Below are positions 33,870 to 42,695 of a DNA stretch of 64,000 nt, piece after piece; position 1 is the first letter of the stretch, and each line of letters opens with the position of its first letter. Source of the DNA: DASRDS01 sp035570055 (lineage in GTDB: Bacteria; Gemmatimonadota; Gemmatimonadetes; Gemmatimonadales; Gemmatimonadaceae); the NCBI GenBank assembly GCA_035570055.1, contig DATMLM010000049.1, forward strand, positions 1 through 64,000, written 5' to 3'. Both the position numbers and the translations under genes were made by a program. Under the pieces are notes generated by a model, which was not told where the DNA came from, made no database searches, and worked only from the letters and a program-made list of their open reading frames with translations.

Positions 33870-35122
33870 AGTGCGTACAGGTTCCCGTCCCCGCTCCCGA
33901 CGTAGAGCACATGATCGGCGATCACGGGCGATGAGAGAATCGGCCCCACGATGAATTTGCGTTCGACCAACGCGACCATTGCGTCGTAGAAGGGTTCCAC
34001 GTGATGGCCCGTCTCGAGTAACGCCGGCAGGTTGGCGCGCGAGTCGTCGGTTTGGAAGATCCAGCCGGGCTTGTGGGTGGTGAGATCGATCGCGGTCAGG
34101 GTGCCGTCCCAGCTCCCGATGTAGAGCCAGTGCCCGGCCAAAGCCGGCGAGCCGAACATCTCGAGACGCGTGGGTAGTTCGAATACCGGTGTGCCAGTCT
34201 TGGCATCGAGCGCCCAAATGCGCCTGGAGTCGCTCGTGCCAAAATACACCTTGCCGTCGCGCACCGCGGGCGAGCTGACGACCCAGGAGCCGTGGTTGTC
34301 GAACGACCACTTCTGGGCGCCAGTCTGCGCGTCGAGCGCATAGAACTTCGAGTCTCGGCACCCGAAGTAGACCATGCCGTCGGCGACCGCGGCCGAGCTC
34401 TGAATGCCGACCTGATTGTGAATGTCGGGATCTTCGCCGGTCTTGAATCGCCACTTCAAGGCTCCGGAACTGGCATCGATGGCGTAGAAGTAGCTGTCCC
34501 AGCTCCCGATGTAGACGACGCCGTCGGCGATGGCGGGCGATGCATGGATGACGTCACCAGTCTGATACTTCCAACGCAGTGTGCCTGACGCAGCGTCGAC
34601 CGCATAGACATAGCCGTCGCCGCTGCCGAAATACACGACCCCGTTGGACACCGCCGGCGATGACAGAAAGACGTCGAATGGGTCGGGCATCCGCTCGGCG
34701 ACCGGTAGCACACCATGGAGATGCGTCCCCGCGAACCGGCGCTCGCCTTGGGTCGCGAACTTCCATTTGAGCGTGCCGGCGGAGGCGTCAGCCGCGTACA
34801 GATTCCCGTCGTAACTCACGACATAGACGACGCCATTCGATACGGCTGGCGAGGACGTCACGCGGGCGCCGGTCGCGAGCTTCCAGCGCAGGGTCCCGTG
34901 GGCCAAATCGACAGCGTACAGGTGGCCATCCGTGCTGCCGACGTACGCGGTCTGGCCCGCGATGGCCGGTGACGCGATCACGCGACCGCCGGTGTGGAAC
35001 CGCCATTTGACGCCGGCCAGCTTCGCGATGCCGGTATCACCGTAGACGGCCGTGTGCGCCAGGTCGCCACGGAACATCGCGGTCTGGAGCAAGGCGACGC
35101 AGCCGAGCAAGAATGAGTGCAT
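33863..35122 (-). CDS. Secreted PQQ-like (BamB-type) beta-propeller protein
   Basis: About 419 residues built from seven to eight repeats of the type S-P-A-V-x-x-G-x-V-Y-x-G-S-x-D-G-x-L-Y-A-x-D followed by G-x-x-x-W-x-F, the PQQ-enzyme-like propeller blade. I start at MHSFLLGCVALLQTAMF, a short signal peptide; an ATG 12 codons earlier only lengthens the n-region. There is no dehydrogenase active-site motif, so binding or scaffolding is more likely than catalysis. It could be an outer-membrane assembly factor (BamB-like), but no bam gene is nearby. Confidence 0.8.
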   Translation of the reverse strand: MHSFLLGCVALLQTAMFRGDLAHTAVYGDTGIAKLAGVKWRFHTGGRVIASPAIAGQTAYVGSTDGHLYAVDLAHGTLRWKLATGARVTSSPAVSNGVVYVVSYDGNLYAADASAGTLKWKFATQGERRFAGTHLHGVLPVAERMPDPFDVFLSSPAVSNGVVYFGSGDGYVYAVDAASGTLRWKYQTGDVIHASPAIADGVVYIGSWDSYFYAIDASSGALKWRFKTGEDPDIHNQVGIQSSAAVADGMVYFGCRDSKFYALDAQTGAQKWSFDNHGSWVVSSPAVRDGKVYFGTSDSRRIWALDAKTGTPVFELPTRLEMFGSPALAGHWLYIGSWDGTLTAIDLTTHKPGWIFQTDDSRANLPALLETGHHVEPFYDAMVALVERKFIVGPILSSPVIADHVLYVGSGDGNLYALY

Positions 35123-35190
35123 CCCGAGAACTTGCGGGAGCCCTCGCGTATTTGACACGTTGGAGTGATGAGACCACCGACGGCGGGGCT

Positions 35191-35703
35191 GTGATAGACT
35201 ACCCGTTCTACCGACCTACTGCGGCCGAATTGGCGGCGTTCATCGCCAGCCAGCGGATGGGACGTCTCGTCACGGCAAATGCCGAGGGATGTCCGCACAT
35301 CGGCCTCTATCCGTTTGTCACGGATGGAGAAGCAGTCGAGGTGCACCTCGTGAAGGGTGACGGTCAGGTCGCCGACATCCGCCAGAACCCCAGGGTCGTG
35401 TTCGAGGTCGATGAGATTCTCGCGTTCATGCCGTCATACTTGGAGCATCCGGAGAGCGGTCAGAAGGCCGATCACCATTATCGGACGGCGATGATCGAGG
35501 GCGAGGCGCGTATCGCGGACGAGCCCGACGCGGTCGCCGAGCACCTCAGTCGACTCATCGCGCGGTATCAGCCCGAGGGCGGATATCGTCCGCTGACCGC
35601 GACGGATCCCATGTACGCCCCGGGCGTCGGCCGCCTCGTCATGATTCGCGTCGAACCCACGCGCGTATGGGCCAAATTCAAATTGGGCCAGCAGCCAAGA
35701 TGA
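35191..35703 (+). CDS. FMN-binding split-barrel protein (pyridoxamine-phosphate-oxidase-like)
   Basis: A 170-residue flavin-fold protein from the GTG at 35191. The pattern YRPTAAELAAFIASQRMGRL, GLYPFVTDGEAVEVHLVKGD, RTAMIEGEARI and a C-terminal IRVEPTRVWAKFKLGQ resembles the PaiB / pyridoxamine 5'-phosphate oxidase superfamily. An earlier ATG at 35113 would overlap the divergent propeller gene and adds no fold residues. It shares four bases with the SMP-30 gene. The substrate is unknown. Confidence 0.75.
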   Translation: MIDYPFYRPTAAELAAFIASQRMGRLVTANAEGCPHIGLYPFVTDGEAVEVHLVKGDGQVADIRQNPRVVFEVDEILAFMPSYLEHPESGQKADHHYRTAMIEGEARIADEPDAVAEHLSRLIARYQPEGGYRPLTATDPMYAPGVGRLVMIRVEPTRVWAKFKLGQQPR

Positions 35704-36485
35704 AAACACTCCTGACTGGAGTGGCGATGGGTGAGTCGCCGCGGTGGCACGATGGGCGTCTCTGGTTCTCTGATTGGGGCGCGCAGGAGATCATCGCCGT
35801 AGACGCTCAGGGCAAGCGGGAAGTCGTGCGCCGCGTGCCGTTCGAGTTGCCATTCTCCTTCGATTGGCTGCCGAGTGGACGACTGCTCGTCATTGCGGGC
35901 CGCGAGGGGCGCATCTACGATGACTACGCCGACCTGACGGCGCTCGCGCCCGGATGGAATGAGATCGTCGTCGACGGGCGCGGCAACACGTACGTCAACG
36001 GCTCCGGCGCCGTCGCGCTGGTCAGGCCGGACGGATCAGTCGAGCGCGTCGGTGACGGCGGCGCGTTCCCGAACGGCATGGCCGTGACACCCGACAACGC
36101 GACGCTCATTCTCGCCGAGTCCTACGCACGGCAACTGGCCGCGTTCGACATCGCGGCCGACGGGACGCTGTCGAATCGGCGCACCTGGGCCGCGCTCGGC
36201 AATGGCGTGCCTGACGGGATATGCATGGACACCGATGGCGCCGTTTGGTACGCGGACGTGCCGAACAAGTGCTGCGTGCGCGTGCGCGAGGGTGGCGACG
36301 TGCTCGACAAGGTGCAACTCGACCGCGGCGGGTTTGCGTGCATGCTCGGCGGCGCCGACGGGCGTACGTTATACATCGTCGCCAATGAGTGGCGCGGCAT
36401 GGACAAGGTCGCCGAGGTCGCGGCGGCACGAACTGGACAGATTCTTACCTTCGACGCACCCTCTCCTCACGCTGGATGGCCATGA
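35700..36485 (+). CDS. SMP-30 / gluconolactonase-family hydrolase
   Basis: A six-bladed beta-propeller lactonase-like enzyme, 261 residues, cytosolic. Landmarks are the N-terminal metal ligand in GESPRWHDGRLWFSDW, the FPNGMAVTPDNATLILAES motif with metal-ligand Asn, and DGICMDTDGAVWYAD with the catalytic Asp. The ATG overlaps the preceding stop (ATGA), and the stop overlaps the VOC gene the same way. The lactone substrate is not predictable. Confidence 0.88.
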   Translation: MKTLLTGVAMGESPRWHDGRLWFSDWGAQEIIAVDAQGKREVVRRVPFELPFSFDWLPSGRLLVIAGREGRIYDDYADLTALAPGWNEIVVDGRGNTYVNGSGAVALVRPDGSVERVGDGGAFPNGMAVTPDNATLILAESYARQLAAFDIAADGTLSNRRTWAALGNGVPDGICMDTDGAVWYADVPNKCCVRVREGGDVLDKVQLDRGGFACMLGGADGRTLYIVANEWRGMDKVAEVAAARTGQILTFDAPSPHAGWP

Positions 36486-36856
36486 ACGCATATCTGTCAG
36501 CATCGCTCACGGTGAAAGACGTTCGGACAAGCGTCGCGTGGTACCGCGATGTGTTGGGATTCACCGTCAGTCAGGAGCACGAGCGCGGCGGCGTGCTCCG
36601 CGCCGTTTCGATGAGTGCGGGCGCCGCCGCAATTCTCGTGAGTCAAGACGATGGCGCGAAGGGCGCCGACCGCGCGAAGGGCGAAGGGATTTCGCTGATG
36701 CTCACGACCGAAAACGTCGATGACCTCGCGACGCAGGCGAAGGCGCACGGCGCGACGCTGGACTCCGAGCCGGCCGACATGGGTGGACGGAGAGCGTTTC
36801 GGCTCCGGGACCCGGATGGATTCCGGTTGACGATCGCCACCGAGCGGAGGGCCTAG
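36482..36856 (+). CDS. VOC-superfamily (glyoxalase/dioxygenase-fold) protein
   Basis: A 124-residue vicinal-oxygen-chelate protein: two beta-alpha-beta-beta-beta modules, the first starting SASLTVKDVRTSVAWYRDVLG, the second near ISLMLTTENVDDLATQAKAHG, ending AFRLRDPDGFRLTIA. The usual metal ligands are only partly evident, so it may be a binding rather than catalytic member. I use the second of two nearby ATGs (36476 and 36482), because it gives the four-base overlap seen throughout this cluster. Confidence 0.85.
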   Translation: MNAYLSASLTVKDVRTSVAWYRDVLGFTVSQEHERGGVLRAVSMSAGAAAILVSQDDGAKGADRAKGEGISLMLTTENVDDLATQAKAHGATLDSEPADMGGRRAFRLRDPDGFRLTIATERRA

Positions 36857-36859
36857 TCT

Positions 36860-37966
36860 GTGGCGTCTATACTGAGCCCGCTTCGGGTTGGGGATCTCGA
36901 GCTCGCGAATCGCGTGGTCATGGCGCCGATGACGCGTCTGCGTGCGGGGAGGACGGGTGCGCCAACCGTCCTCAACGCGACCTACTACGCGCAACGCGCG
37001 AGCGCTGGGCTCATTATCACGGAAGCGACGGATATCTCGACCCAGGCCACGGGTTATGCCGGCGCACCGGGCATCTGGTCGCCCGAGCAGGTCGCCGGCT
37101 GGCGGCTCGTCACGCGGGCCGTGCACGAGCGCGGCGGGAAGATCCTCGTGCAGCTGTGGCACACGGGCCGGATCTCGCATCCATCGCTGCAGCCTGGTGG
37201 TGCGCTACCGGTCGCGCCGTCGGCGATCGCTCCGAAAGGCGACGCCGTGACCTGGACTGGCAAGCAGCCGTTCGTCACGCCACGTGCGCTCACGATCGAG
37301 GAGATCCCCGGCATCGTGCAGCAGTTCGAGCAGGCGGCGCGCAATGCACGCGAGGCGGGCTTCGACGGCGTCGAGATACACGGGGCGAACGGGTATCTCA
37401 TCGATCAATTTCTTCGCGATGGCGCAAACCATCGGACCGATGCGTACGGCGGGACGCCAACGAACCGCGCGCGGTTGCTCTTCGAGGTTGTCGAGGCGGT
37501 CGTCGGGGTATGGGGCCCGGGTCGCGTCGGCGTACGCGTGTCGCCGCTCGGAACCAACTCCAGCATGAGCGACAGCGACCCGATGCGAACCTATCACGTG
37601 GTCGCCGAAGGCCTCAGCCGCTTTCACCTCGCGTTTGTCGAGGCGCGCGTGGCGTTGCCCGCGGGCGATGCCATGCTGCGCATGCTCCGTGAGACCTTCC
37701 ACGGCCGGCTCATGCTGAACGAAGGCATGACGCTCGACACCGCCAGTGCCCTGATCGCGAGTGGCGAGATCGATCTCGCGAGCTTCGCGCGTCCGTTCAT
37801 TGGGAACCCCGACCTCGTCGCGCGGTTCGCCCAGGGCGCACCGTTGGCCGCGAGCGACAATGCCACGTGGTACGGCGGCGAGGCGGCGGGGTACGTCGAT
37901 TATCCGTCGCTCACTGCCGTTGGAACAGCACCTCCTGAATCTTCCCGTCTGGCGTCCGATACATGA
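36860..37966 (+). CDS. Old yellow enzyme family ene-reductase (NemA-like)
   Basis: FMN-dependent NAD(P)H oxidoreductase that reduces activated C=C bonds; 368 residues. Typical motifs are LANRVVMAPMTRLRA at the N-terminus, QLWHTGRISHPS, the substrate-binding pair in GVEIHGANGYLIDQFL, RVGVRVSP, and FARPFIGNPDL near the end. The GTG start follows the VOC gene by three bases. Its last 56 bases overlap the converging serine hydrolase, the longest 3' overlap in the window. Confidence 0.92.
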   Translation: MASILSPLRVGDLELANRVVMAPMTRLRAGRTGAPTVLNATYYAQRASAGLIITEATDISTQATGYAGAPGIWSPEQVAGWRLVTRAVHERGGKILVQLWHTGRISHPSLQPGGALPVAPSAIAPKGDAVTWTGKQPFVTPRALTIEEIPGIVQQFEQAARNAREAGFDGVEIHGANGYLIDQFLRDGANHRTDAYGGTPTNRARLLFEVVEAVVGVWGPGRVGVRVSPLGTNSSMSDSDPMRTYHVVAEGLSRFHLAFVEARVALPAGDAMLRMLRETFHGRLMLNEGMTLDTASALIASGEIDLASFARPFIGNPDLVARFAQGAPLAASDNATWYGGEAAGYVDYPSLTAVGTAPPESSRLASDT

Positions 37967-39332
37967 GGGCGCCGGCCGGCTGCTTGCCGCTGTTGAAGTG
38001 GATCACGGCGACCTCCATGCCGCCCCGTTCCGCCGTGTTGTCAACCTCGACATTGCTGATCGGACCCAGCGAGTTGTGCGCGCCGGCGACGAGCTGCGGC
38101 GTGAGGAACGCACTGTAGTCATCGCCCAGCGTCGAGCGGTCCACACGTCCCGATTGCAACCCAACGAGAAAGGTCCGCGCCGCATCGCGGGCTGATGGGC
38201 CGTTGATCGTGGGCACGTCGACGTGCGGCACGAGCTTGTCGAGAATGTGGTTCTCGAGCGCATCGAGCGATGCGAAATCCGTGTTCGCCATCATGACGAT
38301 CGCCGAACGGGTCGCGGGCACGACAATGTTCTCGGCCACGAATCCGCTGACTGCTCCGCCGTGCTTGAACACGACGGCTGGTCCTTCTTCGACAATGCCG
38401 TCTCCGCAGCCGTAGCCAGTCGACCGCCCGTCCTTCAACCGGCGTGGCGTCGTGAGCGTCCGGTACGAGTCGTCCGACAGCACCTTGCCGCCGATCAACG
38501 CCATATCCCAGGCCGCGATGTCGCTCGGCGTCGACCAGATGGCGCCCGCGCTTCCGGCCCAGCCACGCCCTTCCGGCTCGGCGGGGAACGGCGGGCCGAG
38601 GGCGTACGTGGTGTAGCCGGTCGCCATAGCCGGTGTGTGATCGACCGGGTCGAATTGCGTGTGCGTCATCCCGACGGGCGTGAAGATGCGCTGGGCGAGG
38701 AACGCGCCAAACGGCTGGCCGCCGGCTTGCTCGACGACGCGACCAAGGATGAGAAAGTTCGTGTTGCTGTACGACCAGCGCGTGCCCGGGTCGAAGTCGA
38801 GTGGGCGCGTCGCGTACTCGTCGATGATCTGATCCGCGGTCGCGGGTTTTTGCATCTCGCGATCGACGAAGTCGAGCGGATAGAAATCGCGATAGCCCGA
38901 GACGTGGTTGCCGAGGTCGAGCAGCGTGATGTCGCCGGCGCGCGTGAGCTTCGGGAAGTATTTCGCCACGGGATCCTGCAGCGTGAGCTTCCCATCCTGG
39001 GCGAGGAGGAGCACGGCCGAGCAGGTGAACTGCTTGGTGACCGAGCCCACGGCGAACATCGTCTCGGCCGAGACCGAGTCGTGAGACCCGAGCGTCTTGA
39101 GGCCGTAGCCCTTCGCCAGCACGACTTTGCCATCCTGCGCGACGGCGACCGAGAGTCCGACGAGGTGCTTGTCGGTCACGGTCGCGCGGATCACGCTGTC
39201 GATCTGCGCCACTGACACTGGCGAGACGGGCACGGTGCCGACGATGGCGTACGCACTCGCGGTGACCGTTGGGGTGGGTTTGCTGCAGGCTGCGAGGAGA
39301 CTGACGATCGGTACACACCGCGCTATTCGCAT
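37911..39332 (-). CDS. Serine hydrolase lipoprotein, beta-lactamase class C / penicillin-binding fold
   Basis: A 473-residue exported hydrolase. The signal MRIARCVPIVSLLAAC ends in a lipobox. The nucleophile motif is S-V-T-K in AVGSVTKQFT (about residues 96-105), the Tyr motif is YSNTN (about 185) and the third motif is KHGGAVSG. A C-terminal beta-rich domain of about 110 residues follows. The class includes esterases, D-amino peptidases and beta-lactamases; substrate and resistance role cannot be read from sequence. Confidence 0.9.
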   Translation of the reverse strand: MRIARCVPIVSLLAACSKPTPTVTASAYAIVGTVPVSPVSVAQIDSVIRATVTDKHLVGLSVAVAQDGKVVLAKGYGLKTLGSHDSVSAETMFAVGSVTKQFTCSAVLLLAQDGKLTLQDPVAKYFPKLTRAGDITLLDLGNHVSGYRDFYPLDFVDREMQKPATADQIIDEYATRPLDFDPGTRWSYSNTNFLILGRVVEQAGGQPFGAFLAQRIFTPVGMTHTQFDPVDHTPAMATGYTTYALGPPFPAEPEGRGWAGSAGAIWSTPSDIAAWDMALIGGKVLSDDSYRTLTTPRRLKDGRSTGYGCGDGIVEEGPAVVFKHGGAVSGFVAENIVVPATRSAIVMMANTDFASLDALENHILDKLVPHVDVPTINGPSARDAARTFLVGLQSGRVDRSTLGDDYSAFLTPQLVAGAHNSLGPISNVEVDNTAERGGMEVAVIHFNSGKQPAGALMYRTPDGKIQEVLFQRQ

Positions 39333-39343
39333 AGAGTCCTTGT

Positions 39344-39622
39344 TTATGGCAAGACCGCGACGCCTTCGATCTTGATCATGTATTCGTCGCGAGCCAGAGC
39401 CACGGCGCCGATGAGCGTGCTCGCCGGGAGATGATCGCGATCGAGAAATTTGTCGCGAACGTCGCGGAGCGCCAGCACTTTGTCGTGGTCGAGACCCACG
39501 ACGAAGTAGTTCAGCTTCACGAGATTGGCGGTGGTGGCGCCCGCCGCGGACAATTCGGCGCGCAGGTTCTCAAACGCCTGAGTAGCCGCCGCGCGATCGC
39601 AGATGTTTTCATTGGTCGCACA
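39344..39622 (-). pseudogene. 5'-truncated RidA / YjgF family gene
   Basis: The frame encodes the last two thirds of a RidA-type enamine deaminase: ATQAFENLRAELSAAGATT, NLVKLNYFVVGL and, at the end, PASTLIGAVALARDEYMIKI then EGVAVLP, with the catalytic-region Arg and Glu present. About 45 N-terminal residues, including the expected SGQ strand, are missing. A TGA lies in frame at 39623-39625, and the sequence beyond it does not resemble RidA. No good start codon exists; TTG 39553 would give only 69 residues. The upstream lipoprotein gene overlaps the fragment by 14 bases, so a deletion probably joined them. Confidence 0.75.
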
Positions 39623-39989
39623 TCACAGGTCTGAGTGTGGCAACGCGCGGCGTCGTGCCCGGCGAGACCACGATCAGAACACCGCCGTGGCAGGCTGACA
39701 GTTTTCGCGACGCGATGAAGAAGTCCGGCGACTTGGGATTACCCCTCCGCACGACGAGCGGGTCGCTCCCAAAGTCCGTGGAGGCGCGCGGGATCTCGGC
39801 GAACGCCGTCACCATCTTTGATCCCGCGATCGGAAGGCTGAGCTGCCGCATTTTCACGGTGTCCCCAGCTTGCAGCGCCAGCGCGAACCGCCGCGCCGTA
39901 TCCTCCTGGACGCTGTACGCCGTCCGATGGCAGGCCCAGAGGAACAGCAGGGTGCAGGATACCGCGTATCCCGTAAGACGGGTCGTCAT
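39609..39989 (-). CDS. Small lipoprotein of unknown function
   Basis: A 126-residue protein starting MTTRLTGYAVSCTLLFLWAC, a signal with a probable lipobox (FLWAC). The mature part begins with a helix (TARRFALALQAGDTVKMRQL), followed by a short mixed region containing a DPLVVRRGNPKSPDFFIA segment. No family is recognised. A much longer frame running upstream lies antisense to the PAS kinase and is rejected. It is divergent from that kinase with a 48-base gap. Confidence 0.65.
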   Translation of the reverse strand: MTTRLTGYAVSCTLLFLWACHRTAYSVQEDTARRFALALQAGDTVKMRQLSLPIAGSKMVTAFAEIPRASTDFGSDPLVVRRGNPKSPDFFIASRKLSACHGGVLIVVSPGTTPRVATLRPVMCDQ

Positions 39990-40037
39990 ACGGGTAACCT
40001 GACCAAGCTGGACCGGGGTTTGCAATAGGTAGGCATC

Positions 40038-41567
40038 GTGCATGGAGACCATGGATTTGGGGGCATCGCGCACGCGATGAGCAGCGGAGAACGGCTGCTC
40101 CTCGACGGCGTGCTCGACTATGCGCTCTTTGCCCTCGATCCGCAGGGTTGCGTCCTCGCCTGGAACGCCGGTGCCGAGCACATGTACGGGTACCGGGCCT
40201 ACGACATCGTCGGCCAAGACTTCGTGATCTCGTACATGGAGGACGATGTCGCCGAAGGTCGACCGGCTCGCGAGCTCGAGATGGCGGCGACGCGGGGCCG
40301 GGTCCAAAGCGAGGCCTGGCGTGTCCGCGAAGACGGCACGCGGTTCTGGACGAGCACGATACTGACGGCGCTCCGTGATGACGCGGGGGCGCTGGTGGGA
40401 TTCGCCGGCATCACCCGCGACCTGAGCGACCGCCGACAGGCCGAAGTCGCACTCCAGCAAACCGAGGAGGGATTCCGGCTTCTCGTTCAGACCGTGCGGG
40501 ACTACGCCATCTTCATGCTGGACCCGACCGGCCATATCGCGACATGGAACGCCGGTGCGGAGCGCATCAAGGGCTACACGGCCGACGAGATCACGGGCCA
40601 GCATTTCTCGATCTTCTATCCGCCGGAGGATAAGCGGGACGGCAAGCCAGCCCGCGAGCTGGAGATCGCGATACGGACCGGGGCGTACCAAGAAGAGGGC
40701 TGGCGCCTGCGGAAAGACGGGGCGCGCTTCTGGGCGAGCGTCGTCATTACGGCCCTCCGAAACCAGGACGGCAGTCTCGCGGGATTCGCCAAGGTCACGC
40801 GCGATCTCACCGAGCGGCAGGCGAACCAGGTCCGGGCGTTGGAGGACGCGCGGCGCGTGACGGAAGCGGAGACGGCGAATCGCGTCAAGGGCGAGTTTCT
40901 CGCCGCGATGTCGCACGAGCTCCGGACGCCGCTCAACGCGATCGCGGGGTATGCGGACCTGATGCTGATGGGCGTGAGCGGACCGGTCACCGAGGAGCAG
41001 CGCTCCCACCTGCAGCGCATCGCCAAGAGTCAGCAACACCTGCTCGGGATCATCAACGATCTGCTCAACTTCAGTCGACTCGAAGCCGGCAGCGTCGTAT
41101 TCGACCTCGGATCGGTCTCCCTCCACGACGTCACCATCGGGGTCGTGCCGATGATCGCGCCGCAGGCGAATGCGAAGCAGCTCTCGGTCACTGCCCCCTG
41201 CGCTTGCGAGTGCTTGGCCCACGCGGACCGGTCGAAGGTCGAGCAGATTCTGCTCAATCTGCTCTCGAACGCGGTCAAGTTCACCGATGCCGGCGGATCG
41301 ATCGTTGTCACATGCGGCTCGGAGAGCGATCGCGTATGGCTCAGCGTACGCGATACGGGAGCCGGCATCCCGTCGAGCGCCATCGAGCGCATCTTCTCGC
41401 CGTTCGTTCAAGTCGGACGCACTCTCGCCAGTCCCAAGGAAGGCGCGGGCCTGGGCCTCTCCATCAGCCGCGAGCTCGCGCGCGCAATGGGCGGGGATCT
41501 GACGGTGGAGAGTCGCGAAGGCGTCGGCTCGACCTTCACCCTCACGCTCCCGCAATTTTCGGCGTAG
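40038..41567 (+). CDS. Soluble PAS-PAS sensor histidine kinase
   Basis: A 509-residue kinase without membrane segments. PAS domain one spans about residues 20-135 (LLDGVLDYALFALD to GITRDLSDRR) and PAS two about 150-265 (LLVQTVRDYAIFMLD to KVTRDLTERQ). The HisKA H-box MSHELRTPLNAI is near residue 292, and the ATPase domain has NLLSNAVKF, DTGAGI and GAGLGLSISRELA. The GTG start at 40038 has an AGGTAGG ribosome-binding sequence; ATG 40077 is an alternative. No response regulator is adjacent, so its partner is elsewhere. Confidence 0.93.
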   Translation: MHGDHGFGGIAHAMSSGERLLLDGVLDYALFALDPQGCVLAWNAGAEHMYGYRAYDIVGQDFVISYMEDDVAEGRPARELEMAATRGRVQSEAWRVREDGTRFWTSTILTALRDDAGALVGFAGITRDLSDRRQAEVALQQTEEGFRLLVQTVRDYAIFMLDPTGHIATWNAGAERIKGYTADEITGQHFSIFYPPEDKRDGKPARELEIAIRTGAYQEEGWRLRKDGARFWASVVITALRNQDGSLAGFAKVTRDLTERQANQVRALEDARRVTEAETANRVKGEFLAAMSHELRTPLNAIAGYADLMLMGVSGPVTEEQRSHLQRIAKSQQHLLGIINDLLNFSRLEAGSVVFDLGSVSLHDVTIGVVPMIAPQANAKQLSVTAPCACECLAHADRSKVEQILLNLLSNAVKFTDAGGSIVVTCGSESDRVWLSVRDTGAGIPSSAIERIFSPFVQVGRTLASPKEGAGLGLSISRELARAMGGDLTVESREGVGSTFTLTLPQFSA

Positions 41568-41576
41568 GGCTGACGA

Positions 41577-42671
41577 CTAGCGCGCCCGGTATTCTTGCCA
41601 CTCACGCTCGGTGATCTGTGCCATCGCCTTGGCCGCGTGATGGAGCCATCGAGCATGGCGCCGGCGCACATCGGTTAGGGCCGCCTTCGCACCAGCGGGG
41701 CTGCCGAGGTGCACGTTCGCGGTCTCGACGCCCATCGCGTGCACCAGCCGCGCTTCGTCCCGCTTGGCGCCCAGCGTCGCGATCTCGATTGGGTTCGAGT
41801 CGGGGGCGAGGCGTTTGACGATCCATCGGCCCACGACGCGCTGAAACGGGTCCGGTGATCGGATCGCGCGTGTCATCGCGCGCTCATAGTAGCGCTTGGG
41901 CGGAATGAGCGCCTTGGCTTCGCGCGCGATCTCGGCGCCGTCACACATGGCGATCATCGCGAATCGCGGCTGACCGAGGCTGCCAAGACCGGCTTCGCGT
42001 CGCACGATCGTTCGATGCGTGACCGGGTGCGGCACGAGCGCTCGGAGCGCGTGCAGTGCCGATCGCGGCGCCTCGCGCACGACCGGCCATTCGCGCAACC
42101 GGTCCCAGAAGTGTCGGGGAGGCTTGACCTCCTCGATGCCGAGCCTTTCCAGGTGCTCGTGAGATTCCGCGAGCACGAACGGAGATCCACCATGGCGAAG
42201 CGTCGAGACGTATCCATCGAGAATGGCATCGCAGGCGTCGCGAGGCCGTATGTCGATCAGGCCCGCGTCGCGAGCGATCCTGGCACTCGCCGCCAAACGG
42301 ACCAGATCGTTCGTATAGGGAAGGGGATGCGCGTCGTCGAAGTCGTCGACGCCCCACGCCAAGCGACCTTCCGTGTCGCGCCAGGTGCCGAAGCTGTCAA
42401 CGTGCAGATCGCCGACGGCGAGGACGCGCGGGGCGCGGCGGTCATCGGCGACGACCGAGGGATAGAGCTGCGCCCACCGATAGTAGGTGCCGCGCAGGAA
42501 GGCGAAGAGGTCGTCTCGCATGCGGGCGTGCTTGTCCCGCAGCGCAGGCGCGACGATTGGTGTCTCTCGCCGCAGCCAGCGCTCGTACTCCCGCGTCGCC
42601 TGATGGATGTCCACTGACCGCTCAAATGCAATCGCCGGTCCGTGGCGTCGATCTTGCCAAATCGGCCGCAT
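41577..42671 (-). CDS. DUF2252 family protein
   Basis: A 364-residue protein with the DUF2252 signature: MRDDLFAFLRGTYYRWAQLY, then GDLHVDSFGTW and WGVDDFDDAHPLPYTNDLVR (about residues 90-125), which recall a protein-kinase-like or aminoglycoside-phosphotransferase-like active site. The function of the family is not established. Its start is 24 bases from the divergent OmpA gene. It lies tail to tail with the PAS kinase gene, nine bases apart. Confidence 0.85.
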   Translation of the reverse strand: MRPIWQDRRHGPAIAFERSVDIHQATREYERWLRRETPIVAPALRDKHARMRDDLFAFLRGTYYRWAQLYPSVVADDRRAPRVLAVGDLHVDSFGTWRDTEGRLAWGVDDFDDAHPLPYTNDLVRLAASARIARDAGLIDIRPRDACDAILDGYVSTLRHGGSPFVLAESHEHLERLGIEEVKPPRHFWDRLREWPVVREAPRSALHALRALVPHPVTHRTIVRREAGLGSLGQPRFAMIAMCDGAEIAREAKALIPPKRYYERAMTRAIRSPDPFQRVVGRWIVKRLAPDSNPIEIATLGAKRDEARLVHAMGVETANVHLGSPAGAKAALTDVRRRHARWLHHAAKAMAQITEREWQEYRAR

Positions 42672-42695
42672 CGCTGTCTCCCCGGAGGTTGACCC

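Noticed and set aside
39623..39625. In-frame TGA before the RidA fragment as a selenocysteine codon
   Set aside because: Sequence upstream of the TGA does not resemble the RidA N-terminus, and RidA has no cysteine at that position to replace.
39990..41555. Long minus-strand open frame opposite the PAS kinase
   Set aside because: The PAS, HisKA and ATPase motifs are on the plus strand; the antisense frame is Arg/Gly-rich and resembles nothing. Such frames are common in GC-rich DNA.
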